Source of the DNA: Streptomyces ambofaciens ATCC 23877
GTDB taxonomy: Bacteria; Actinomycetota; Actinomycetes; Streptomycetales; Streptomycetaceae
Assembly: GCF_001267885.1 (NCBI RefSeq)
Contig: NZ_CP012382.1
Span: 2,219,001-2,283,000 of the forward strand
Length of the DNA stretch: 64,000 nt
Direction: 5' to 3'
Shown here in pieces: positions 26,382 through 33,337 of this stretch (within the stretch, counting starts at the first letter, position 1; each line of letters opens with the position of its first letter). The notes below the pieces were generated by a model. The model made no database searches. It saw only the letters and a program-made list of their open reading frames with translations, and was not told the DNA's origin. Position numbers and translations under genes: made by a program.

Positions 26382-27968
26382 TCACCGCAGGCTGCGCACG
26401 TCCAGGTGGCGCAGGACCCGGTCGACGATCTCCGGGTCCGCGCCGGCCTCGCTGCGTGCCGCCAGCACCTCGTGGCGGGCGGCGCTCAGCATCTCGCCCT
26501 GGATGCGGCGGACGCGCTTGATCCGCCTGGCCCGCTGCTCCTGCGCCTCCCGCCGCTCCTCGTCGCCGAGGTCCGGGCTGATGCGCATGCCGATGTCGTA
26601 GGCGCGGCGCAGCATCTGCTCGGACAGCTCGTCCGGCAGCTCCTCGACCGACTCGATCTCCTTCAGCCGCTGCTTCGCCGCCCTGGCCGCGCGCACGGCC
26701 AGCTCCTTCTCGTAGGCCTTCTCGCGTTCGGTGTCCGCCCGTACGCCGAGCCTGCCCACCAGCCAGGGCAGCGTGAGGCCCTGGAGCAGCAGCGTGACCA
26801 TGATCACTCCGAAGGCGATGAACACGATCTCGTCCCGCTGGGGGAAGGCCGCCCCGTCGTCCGTCGTCAGCGGGATCGCCAGCGCCAGCGCGACGGAGGC
26901 GACGCCCCGCATCCCCGCCCACCACATGACGACGGTCTCGCGCCAGCTCGTCGGGATGTCCTCGTCGTGGTCCCGCCGGGCGTGCAGCCGCTGGGTCAGC
27001 CAGGTCGCCGGCAGCAGCCACAGCAGCCGGACCACGATGACCACGGCGCTGATCGCCCCCGCCCAGCCGAGCAGCTCCGTCCACCGGCCGGAGGCCGTGC
27101 GGATGGCGTTGTGCAGCTCCAGGCCGATCAGCCCGAAGGCGACACCGGTCACGAGCGTGTCGACGACGTCCCAGACGGTGTGCCCGGCGAGCCGGCTCAT
27201 CACGTCGTCGGCGTCGGAGGCGTACTCGGCGAGGAACATCGCGGTCGTGAGCACCGCGAGCACCCCGGAACCGTGCAGTTCGTCGGCCAGGACGTAACTG
27301 ACGAACGGCACGAGCAGGGTCAGCCCGATCTGCAGCGTCGGGTCGCCCAGCGCGGTCAGGAGCTTGTTGGAGCCCCAGCCCAGCGCCAGCCCCACGGCGA
27401 CCGCGACGACCGCGGAGAGCACCAGGTCGAACCCCGCCTCCCAGGGCGAGAAGGTGCCGCTGACCGCCGCGGCGATGGCTACGTGGTACAGCACGATGGC
27501 CGTGACGTCGTTGAAGAGCCCTTCGCCCTCCAGGATGGAGACCAGGCGGCGCGGCAGCCCCAGCTGCCCGGCGACGGCGGTGGCCGCGACCGGGTCGGGC
27601 GGTGCCACCAGCGCGCCCAGCGCGAAGGCCGCGGCGATCGGCAGCCCCGGCACGATCGCGTGGGCCACCGTGGCCACGCAGGCCGTGGTGACGAAGACCA
27701 GCGCGACCGCCAGCAGGAAGATCGGACGCTTGTTGGCCGCGAACTGACGCCAGGACGTGCGCCGTACCGCCGCGTACAGCAGGGGTGGCAGCAGTACGGG
27801 CAGGATGAGTTCGGGCGGGATGTCGACGTTGGGCACGAAGTCCAGCAGGGCCAGGACGATGCCGAGGAGGGTCATCAGCACCGGCGCCGGCAGCCGCAGC
27901 CGGTCCCCGAGCGGAACGCTCACCAGGGCCCCGAGCAGCAGGACGAACAACAGGGCCAACTGGTCCAC
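26382..27968 (-). CDS. Na+/H+ antiporter, CPA1 (NhaP/YjcE) family
   Basis: 528 aa. About twelve membrane helices fill residues ~1-410. The family hallmarks are ALGALVAPPDPVAATAV (the ion-binding helix), ILEGEGLFNDVTAIVLYHVA with the conserved ND and its acidic neighbours, and MWWAGMRGVASVALALAIPL. The C-terminal ~120 residues form a charged helical cytoplasmic tail (VRAARAAKQRLKEIESVEEL). It exports Na+ in exchange for protons. The GTG start is at 27968. It is likely monocistronic. Confidence 0.95.
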   Translation of the reverse strand: MDQLALLFVLLLGALVSVPLGDRLRLPAPVLMTLLGIVLALLDFVPNVDIPPELILPVLLPPLLYAAVRRTSWRQFAANKRPIFLLAVALVFVTTACVATVAHAIVPGLPIAAAFALGALVAPPDPVAATAVAGQLGLPRRLVSILEGEGLFNDVTAIVLYHVAIAAAVSGTFSPWEAGFDLVLSAVVAVAVGLALGWGSNKLLTALGDPTLQIGLTLLVPFVSYVLADELHGSGVLAVLTTAMFLAEYASDADDVMSRLAGHTVWDVVDTLVTGVAFGLIGLELHNAIRTASGRWTELLGWAGAISAVVIVVRLLWLLPATWLTQRLHARRDHDEDIPTSWRETVVMWWAGMRGVASVALALAIPLTTDDGAAFPQRDEIVFIAFGVIMVTLLLQGLTLPWLVGRLGVRADTEREKAYEKELAVRAARAAKQRLKEIESVEELPDELSEQMLRRAYDIGMRISPDLGDEERREAQEQRARRIKRVRRIQGEMLSAARHEVLAARSEAGADPEIVDRVLRHLDVRSLR

Positions 27969-28055
27969 GCTCAGCGCTCCGGTGGGGTCTCGGCGTCACA
28001 CGGCGGACCGCAAGCCTGCCACGTCAGCGGCCCCACCGGCCCGTTCGGCCCGCGC

Positions 28056-28544
28056 CTACAGGGCGCGCCGCATCGCGCGGTGGGGTATCCCCGCGTCGGG
28101 GAACTCCGGTCCGTACGCCTTGTACCCCAGCCGCTCGTAGAAACCCAGGGCGTGGGTCTGCGCGTGCAGGTCGACCGCGTCGAGCCCCCGCGCGCGGGCC
28201 GCCTCCTCGACGGCCCGCACCAGCGCGGCCCCGACGCCCAGTCCGCGGGCGTCCCGGGTCACGGCGAGCCGCCCGAGGGAGCCGACGGCCGGATCGCCGT
28301 CGCCGTTCTTCGCCGCGGCGGCCGCCCCGTGCAGCAGCCGGCCGGTGCCCAGCGGCACGCCGTCCTCCCGGACCGCCAGGACGTGCACGGCGTCGGCGTC
28401 GTAGGCGTCGTACTCGATGTCCTCGGGGACCTTCTGCTCGGCGACGAAGACGTCCTTGCGCACCGCGAAGCACGCCTGCCGGTCACCGGGGCCGTCGGCG
28501 ACCCGCACCTCGTACGACGGCGTCCCGGAGGGCGCGGCGCTCAT
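28056..28544 (-). CDS. GNAT family N-acetyltransferase
   Basis: 162 aa. The acetyl-CoA loop is [29 protein letters not shown] (A-site R/QxxGxG/A). The front part [30 protein letters not shown] and the end [26 protein letters not shown] are typical of the ElaA/YjcF-like group. The ATG overlaps the stop of rluD (ATGA, 28541-28544), so it is translated with the pseudouridine synthase. The substrate is unknown. Confidence 0.92.
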   Translation of the reverse strand: MSAAPSGTPSYEVRVADGPGDRQACFAVRKDVFVAEQKVPEDIEYDAYDADAVHVLAVREDGVPLGTGRLLHGAAAAAKNGDGDPAVGSLGRLAVTRDARGLGVGAALVRAVEEAARARGLDAVDLHAQTHALGFYERLGYKAYGPEFPDAGIPHRAMRRAL

Positions 28545-29485
28545 CCGTAGGTCTCCTCGCGGACCAGGTCCAGGGCCTGCTGGAGGTCGTCGGGGTAGTC
28601 GCTGGCGTACTCGGCCCACTGTCCGTCGCCGGGGTGCTCGAAGCCGAGCCGCACGGCGTGCAGCCACTGCCGGGTGAGGCGCAGCCGCTTGGCGAGCGTC
28701 GGGTCGGCGCCGTAGGTGAGGTCGCCGACGCAGGGGTGCCGGTGGGCGGCCATGTGGACCCGGATCTGGTGGGTGCGGCCGGTCTCCAGCTTCACGTCGA
28801 GCAGGGAGGCCGCGCGGAAGGCCTCGATGAGGTCGTAGTGCGTGACGGAGGCCTTGCCCTCGGCGGTGACGGCCCACTTGTAGTCGTGCTGGGGGTGGCG
28901 GCCGATGGGGGCGTCGATGGTGCCGCTGGTCGGGTCGGGGTGGCCCTGCACGAGCGTGTGGTAGCGCTTGTCGACCGTGCGCTCCTTGAACTGGCGCTTG
29001 AGCGAGGTGTAGGCGCGCTCCGACTTGGCCACCACCATCAGACCGGACGTGCCCACGTCCAGGCGGTGCACGATCCCCTGCCGCTCGGCGGCGCCGGAGG
29101 TGGAGATGCGGTACCCGGCGGCGGCCAGTCCGCCGATGACCGTGGGGCCGGTCCAGCCGGGCGAGGGGTGGGCCGCGACGCCGACCGGCTTGACGATCAC
29201 GACGACGTCCTCGTCGTCGTGCACGATCTCCATGCCCTCGACGGGCTCGGCGACCACCCGCACCGGCGCGGGCGCCTGCGGCATCTCGACCTCGAGCCAG
29301 GCGCCGCCGTGGACGCGTTCGGACTTGCCGACCACCGATCCGTCGACCTGCACCTTGCCCGCCGCGGCGAGCTCCGCGGCCTTGGTACGGGAGAAGCCGA
29401 ACATGCGGGAGATGGCGGCGTCGACGCGCTCACCCTCCAGGCCGTCGGGCACGGGCAGGGTACGGATCTCGGGAATCGTGCTCAC
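28541..29485 (-). CDS. rluD: Ribosomal large-subunit pseudouridine synthase, RluD family
   Basis: 314 aa. An N-terminal S4 RNA-binding domain ([21 protein letters not shown]) is followed by the catalytic domain with [18 protein letters not shown], whose aspartate attacks the uridine, and [24 protein letters not shown]. The pairing with lspA in bacteria is common. Here the two are split by the XRE/PIN module at 29555-31197. GTG start. A 69-base gap lies upstream. Confidence 0.95.
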   Translation of the reverse strand: MSTIPEIRTLPVPDGLEGERVDAAISRMFGFSRTKAAELAAAGKVQVDGSVVGKSERVHGGAWLEVEMPQAPAPVRVVAEPVEGMEIVHDDEDVVVIVKPVGVAAHPSPGWTGPTVIGGLAAAGYRISTSGAAERQGIVHRLDVGTSGLMVVAKSERAYTSLKRQFKERTVDKRYHTLVQGHPDPTSGTIDAPIGRHPQHDYKWAVTAEGKASVTHYDLIEAFRAASLLDVKLETGRTHQIRVHMAAHRHPCVGDLTYGADPTLAKRLRLTRQWLHAVRLGFEHPGDGQWAEYASDYPDDLQQALDLVREETYG

Positions 29486-29554
29486 CCGTCGAGTATGCCG
29501 GACGGGTGAGGTGGCCGGTCACGCACACCGGTACGCGGTCACGTGAGTGATCCT

Positions 29555-30103
29555 CTAGAGGAGCCCCTGGGCCTCCGCCCAGGCGGCGAACCCCCCGGTG
29601 CCGAACGGGATGCGGTAGCGGCTTTCCAGCAGGTCGTCCGCCAGCGCCGAGACGAGCGGGACGGTCAGCAGCCCGGCGCGGATGGCTTCGCACAGGAGGC
29701 CGAGGGTCCGGCGCACCACGACAGGACGGCCGCGTATCGCTTCCGTGGCGACACGGTCGTCGATCACCGCGATCGCCCCGGGGGTGGTCTCGGCGAGCGC
29801 GAGCACACCGCATTCGCCGGCGTTGCGGCCGTCCGGGCCGACCAGCCGCTTGGCGTAATGGGAGAACGCCGATAACTGGGCCTCGGTGTCCAGCGGCACC
29901 ACCTCGATCCACGGCGTCTCATCGAGTACCGACCGCAGGTGGGGGTGGTGCGGAATCCCTTGGCGGACCTCCTCGCGCACGATGTCCGGTATGCACACGC
30001 GGTGCTCCTTGAGCACCGTCTTCAGGACGCCGAGCCACTGGGCCTTGGCGAAGTGGCTGAGCGGACCGGTGTCCAGCACGTAGGCCGGCGGCTCGTCGGT
30101 CAC
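29555..30103 (-). CDS. PIN-domain protein (DUF3368/VapC-like)
   Basis: 182 aa. It begins VTDEPPAYVLDTGPLSHFAK with the first PIN acid at D11. E44/E45 lie in DIVREEVRQ. E97 is in DGRNAGECGVLALAE. The last acids are D115/D116 in AIAVIDDRVATEAI. The tail VVRRTLGLLCEAIRAGLL matches the pattern of DUF3368-type PIN proteins (GTLGxLxxAKxxGL). All four metal-binding positions appear kept, so it may be an active RNase. The GTG overlaps the stop of the XRE-ImmA/IrrE gene (GTGA). Together they resemble a toxin-regulator pair, but neither toxicity nor target is shown. Confidence 0.85.
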   Translation of the reverse strand: MTDEPPAYVLDTGPLSHFAKAQWLGVLKTVLKEHRVCIPDIVREEVRQGIPHHPHLRSVLDETPWIEVVPLDTEAQLSAFSHYAKRLVGPDGRNAGECGVLALAETTPGAIAVIDDRVATEAIRGRPVVVRRTLGLLCEAIRAGLLTVPLVSALADDLLESRYRIPFGTGGFAAWAEAQGLL

Positions 30104-31197
30104 GACGTGACGGTCCAGATCTCGGAGCCCGGCACGGGCGGCAGCTCGGGCAGCGAGGCGCTGTCGAAGGTGCCGAGCAGGAGCCCCAGCGCCCTTCCCT
30201 CGGTCACGGCCTCTCTTCGGTACAGCGCCAGGACGGCCTGCTCGTACGCCCTGGGCAGGGAGGCCGGGGCCAGCTCGTCGCTGACCACGAGGTCCTTCTC
30301 CACGATGTCGGCCCGCCGGGTCTGCACCTGCCGGATGTCCTCGGCCCTGGAGTGTTCGACCAGGCGGAGCTCCTTGAGGCGACGTGCCAAGGTCGCCATG
30401 TCCACCCGGTAGTGGCTGGCGGCGCGGACCGCGGCGTCCCGCCAGCTCTCGTCGGGTGCGTTCGTCCAGCGCGCCCAACGGGTGCGCAGATCGCTCTCCG
30501 GCAACAGCAGGGCACGGGCGAACCGGTCGAGCCGGGCCTCGAGACCGTCGGCCTCCGACGAGGCGATCCGCCAGTCCAGGGCGTACTCGTCGGCGATGAG
30601 GTAGTGGCCCAGTTCGTGCGCGGCGGCAAGGCGGCGTCGGCCCACCATCCGGCTGCCGTTGACGAGCGTCACGCCGCCCCGCTCCAGGAGCACGGTGCCG
30701 GCGTCCGCGCCCTCCCCGAGGTCGAGGGAGAAGATCAGGAGACCGAGGGCCGCGGCCAGACCCGCGATGTTGTGGGCCGGGTCGGCGGGCCCCAGCCCGA
30801 GCAGGCGGCGCGCGGTGTCCGCCATCTCCTCGGCCTCGGCGGCGGTGGTGGGATGCGGCAGCGGCTCGGGCTGCCCGGAGATCAGCCCGGGGATGCAGGA
30901 GACGACGAACTCGGTTTCGCGGACCAGTTCGTCGAGCCGCAGGTCGATGGCCTGCGTGGCGACATCGGGGTGCGCCCTGCGGTAGGAGACGAGAGCGGGC
31001 GGAGCGTCGTCGACGAACCACTCCACCCGCCGCTTGAGTTCCCGCGCGATGGCCACCAGCTCCAGCGCGGACAGGCGGCGTTTCTCGGTCTCGATCTTGG
31101 CGAGCGCACTGCGTTCCAGGCCGACGGCCACCGCCAGCTGTTCCTGGGTGACCCCCTGCTCAGCCCGCGCTTCTGCGACCCGCCGCCCGATACCCAT
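30100..31197 (-). CDS. XRE regulator fused to ImmA/IrrE-type metallopeptidase
   Basis: 365 aa. Residues ~4-60 are an XRE helix-turn-helix (VTQEQLAVAVGLERSALAKIE). Residues ~140-260 are a DUF955/ImmA-IrrE zinc peptidase with AAAHELGHYLIADEYALD (H194-E195-L-G-H198). A likely third ligand, E220, lies in LEARLDRFARALLLPESDL. In phage and stress systems this class cleaves or inactivates partner repressors. The C-terminal ~100 residues are helical and unassigned. The ATG has no ribosome site, and a -10-like TAAATT lies seven bases upstream inside a palindrome, so a leaderless, self-regulated transcript is likely. It is followed directly by the PIN gene. Confidence 0.9.
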   Translation of the reverse strand: MGIGRRVAEARAEQGVTQEQLAVAVGLERSALAKIETEKRRLSALELVAIARELKRRVEWFVDDAPPALVSYRRAHPDVATQAIDLRLDELVRETEFVVSCIPGLISGQPEPLPHPTTAAEAEEMADTARRLLGLGPADPAHNIAGLAAALGLLIFSLDLGEGADAGTVLLERGGVTLVNGSRMVGRRRLAAAHELGHYLIADEYALDWRIASSEADGLEARLDRFARALLLPESDLRTRWARWTNAPDESWRDAAVRAASHYRVDMATLARRLKELRLVEHSRAEDIRQVQTRRADIVEKDLVVSDELAPASLPRAYEQAVLALYRREAVTEGRALGLLLGTFDSASLPELPPVPGSEIWTVTS

Positions 31198-31198
31198 G

Positions 31199-31215
31199 TG
31201 TGCGAATTTAGCACA
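31199..31215. promoter_or_regulatory. Inverted repeat TGTGC-N7-GCACA at the XRE module promoter
   Basis: On the minus strand TGTGC-TAAATTC-GCACA ends two bases before the ATG of the XRE gene. The spacer holds TAAATT, a fair -10 box whose predicted start point falls on or next to the ATG. It is a good candidate for the XRE protein's own operator. Confidence 0.55.
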
Positions 31216-31252
31216 ACGGAGATCGGCACGGCGGGAACATCCGGGCGGCGGC

Positions 31253-31846
31253 TCAGTCCTTGTGGACGGTCCCGTCCGGGTCCAGTCCGCGGAAGGAGAG
31301 GATCACGATCAGGATGCCGCCGCAGACGATCGCCGAGTCGGCGAGGTTGAACACGGCGAAGTGCTTGGGCGCGATGAAGTCCACGACCGCGCCCTCGAAG
31401 ACGCCCGGTGCCCGGAAGATCCGGTCGGTGAGGTTGCCGAGGGCACCGCCGAGCAGCATGCCGAGCGCGATGGCCCACGGCAGGCTGTAGAGCTTGCGCG
31501 CCAGGCGGGCGATCACGACGATCACGGCCGCCGCGATCACCGTGAAGATCACGGTGAAGGCCTCGCCGAAACCGAAGGCCGCGCCCGCGTTGCGGATCGC
31601 CACGAACCGCAGCCAGTCCCCGACGATCTCGATGGGCTCCTGGTGCTCCAGCTTGGCGACCACGATCATCTTGCTGGTCAGGTCGAGTGCGTACGCCAAC
31701 GCGGCGACCGCGAAGAGCACGGCGATCCGCCGCCTGCCGCGGGGACGCTCCGGGGACCGCTCCTGCTCGGCGTCGGCCCGCTCCTGGCCGTCCCCCGCCG
31801 CGTCCGGGATGTCCGGCGTACCGATGATGCGCTCCGCCTCTGCCAC
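31253..31846 (-). CDS. lspA: Lipoprotein signal peptidase LspA
   Basis: 197-aa membrane aspartic protease that removes signal peptides from prolipoproteins. Four membrane helices are visible. The catalytic pair is D141 in [10 protein letters not shown] and D170 in [13 protein letters not shown], with RNAGAAFGF as the second conserved block. The first ~40 residues are a hydrophilic, acidic extension common in Streptomyces. GTG start at 31846. The dksA-like gene lies 69 bases upstream in the same direction. Confidence 0.96.
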   Translation of the reverse strand: MAEAERIIGTPDIPDAAGDGQERADAEQERSPERPRGRRRIAVLFAVAALAYALDLTSKMIVVAKLEHQEPIEIVGDWLRFVAIRNAGAAFGFGEAFTVIFTVIAAAVIVVIARLARKLYSLPWAIALGMLLGGALGNLTDRIFRAPGVFEGAVVDFIAPKHFAVFNLADSAIVCGGILIVILSFRGLDPDGTVHKD

Positions 31847-31915
31847 GTGAGTCCCTCAGCCCTAGGTACCTGACTGAGGACGAGGGTACGGCACGCCTTC
31901 CGTCCCGGCGGCCGA

Positions 31916-32749
31916 TCAGTACCGGCGCTCCTGCTTCTGCTTGCACTCGACGCACAGGGTGGCCCTCGGGAACGCCTGCATGCGCGCCTTGCCGATGGGG
32001 TTGCCGCAGTTCTCGCACAGGCCGTAGGTGCCCGTGTCCAGGCGCTCCAGGGCGCGCTCGGTCTGGGTGAGCACCTCCCGCGCGGTGGCCGCCAGCGCCA
32101 GCTCGTGCTCGCGCGTGATGTTCTTGCTGCCGGTGTCCGCCTCGTCGTCGCCCGCGCCGTCCCCGGAGTCGCGCATCATGCCCTGCAGGGACCGCTCCGA
32201 GGAGTCGATCTCGGTGCGCAGCCGCTCGGCCTCGGACTGCAGCCCTCCGCGCGCCTCCTCGACCTCTTCGGGGGTCCAGGGTTCCTCGCCGGGCCGTACC
32301 GCGAGGTCGCCGGGGTCCGCAGCGGCGCCGCGGGCCTTGGGGACGGCGGTCTTGGCCGCCGTGGCCGTGCCAGGGGTCTTCTTCGCAACCACCGTCGTGG
32401 CTCCCGTCTGCTCCGCGGTCTGCGCCGCGCCCACTTCCTTGGCCGTGCTCTTCTTCGCCGTGCTCTTCTTCGCCGTGCTCTTCTTCGCCGGGGCCTGCTC
32501 GGCCCCGGCCCGTTTCACCGCCGCCTTCCGGGCCGCGGTCCTCTTGGCCGGCGCCTGCCCGGCGGTGCCGCTCTGCTCCGCGGTACCGCTCCGCGCCGCG
32601 GTGCCGCTCCGCGCGCCACCCGTGGCCGCGGCGTCCTTCTTCGCGGCCCCCTTCCCGGCGGCCGCCTTCCCGGCCGCGGTCCTCTTGGCGGCGGACTTCT
32701 TCGCAGCAGCCGCCTCCGACTGCTGTACGGCGGTCTTCTTCGCCACCAT
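31916..32749 (-). CDS. DksA/TraR zinc-finger protein with Ala/Lys-rich N-terminal tail
   Basis: 277 aa. The C-terminal ~115 residues are the DksA/TraR family core: a coiled coil (ERLRTEIDSSERSLQGMM to TEREHELALAATAREVL-like helices) and a C4 zinc finger with C245, C248, C266 and C269 (CENCGNPIGKARM...CVECK). The first ~150 residues are almost only alanine, lysine, threonine and glycine, with three KKSTA repeats encoded by a 15-base tandem repeat at about 32445-32490. This tail resembles histone H1-like or actinobacterial HU tails and may bind DNA or RNA. RNA polymerase is the expected partner of the core. The ATG at 32749 follows AGGGG by about eight bases. Confidence 0.9.
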   Translation of the reverse strand: MVAKKTAVQQSEAAAAKKSAAKRTAAGKAAAGKGAAKKDAAATGGARSGTAARSGTAEQSGTAGQAPAKRTAARKAAVKRAGAEQAPAKKSTAKKSTAKKSTAKEVGAAQTAEQTGATTVVAKKTPGTATAAKTAVPKARGAAADPGDLAVRPGEEPWTPEEVEEARGGLQSEAERLRTEIDSSERSLQGMMRDSGDGAGDDEADTGSKNITREHELALAATAREVLTQTERALERLDTGTYGLCENCGNPIGKARMQAFPRATLCVECKQKQERRY

Positions 32750-33054
32750 GGCCGCGGCCCCTTCACATATTGTGATCTTGCTCGCGAATCGTGCTGGGAC
32801 GATAAATCGACTCGAGTCCCGCGGCAACGGGGCACGCCGCCCGATTCGCCCGCCCAGCGCCGCGCCGCGCACCGAGCATGCATGCGTTGTGCCCAGCTCC
32901 CCGCCCGGTAATCCGCCGGATCCGGGCCCGGCCGGGCGGCCCCGCGGCCGGAGACCGAGCGGCGGCATTCGGGTCACCGCGAGCCCCTCGGAGCGCACGC
33001 GGGCCCGTGCCGCCCGGCGCCGAAAACCGGTCGGCCGCTGTCCGCGCGGCGCCG

Positions 33055-33060
33055 TACACT
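33055..33060 (+). promoter_or_regulatory. ileS: Candidate -10 box of the ileS leader
   Basis: TACACT at 33055-33060 resembles a -10 hexamer and lies just upstream of where the T-box leader fold should begin. The -35 side is weak. The rest of the interval 32750-33050 has no gene and carries the upstream region of the divergent dksA-like gene. Confidence 0.35.
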
Positions 33061-33066
33061 GGGCGG

Positions 33067-33337
33067 AGCGAAAAGCGTGGATGGGGACGAGTAGCGGCGT
33101 ACGCAGCCCAGAGCGACCCGGGGACGGTGTGAGCCCGGGGGCGAGCGCGACGTGAAGATCACCCCGGAGCCGCCGGAAGAAAGCCCAGCACCGCCAGGGC
33201 GAGTAGACCCGGCCTCGCGCCCCAACGAGGGGGCTCACCGGCGCACAGGACGCACCGGGAGCCAAGGAGGGTGGTACCGCGGGAGCGCAGCTCTCGTCCC
33301 TCCGACGGAAGGCAGCACGTCCGCCGGAGGAAGCTCG
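33067..33337 (+). ncRNA. T-box riboswitch (translational, ileS leader)
   Basis: The conserved T-box sequence AGGGTGGTACCGCG is at 33268-33281. GGAGGG (33266-33271) can pair with CCCTCC (33298-33303) to make the antisequestrator. In the other state CCTCCGACGG (33299-33308) pairs with CCGCCGGAGG (33321-33330), burying the GGAGG ribosome site of ileS. The two folds share the CCTCC and exclude each other, and no terminator U-run is seen, so control is on translation. An ATC isoleucine codon at 33158-33160, within GTGAAGATCACC, is the likely specifier. Uncharged tRNA-Ile should free the ribosome site. The exact 5' end is not determined. Confidence 0.93.

Noticed and set aside
29430..31021. Other long frames overlapping the XRE/PIN module
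   Set aside because: They lie out of frame with the two domain-bearing proteins and have no recognisable family.
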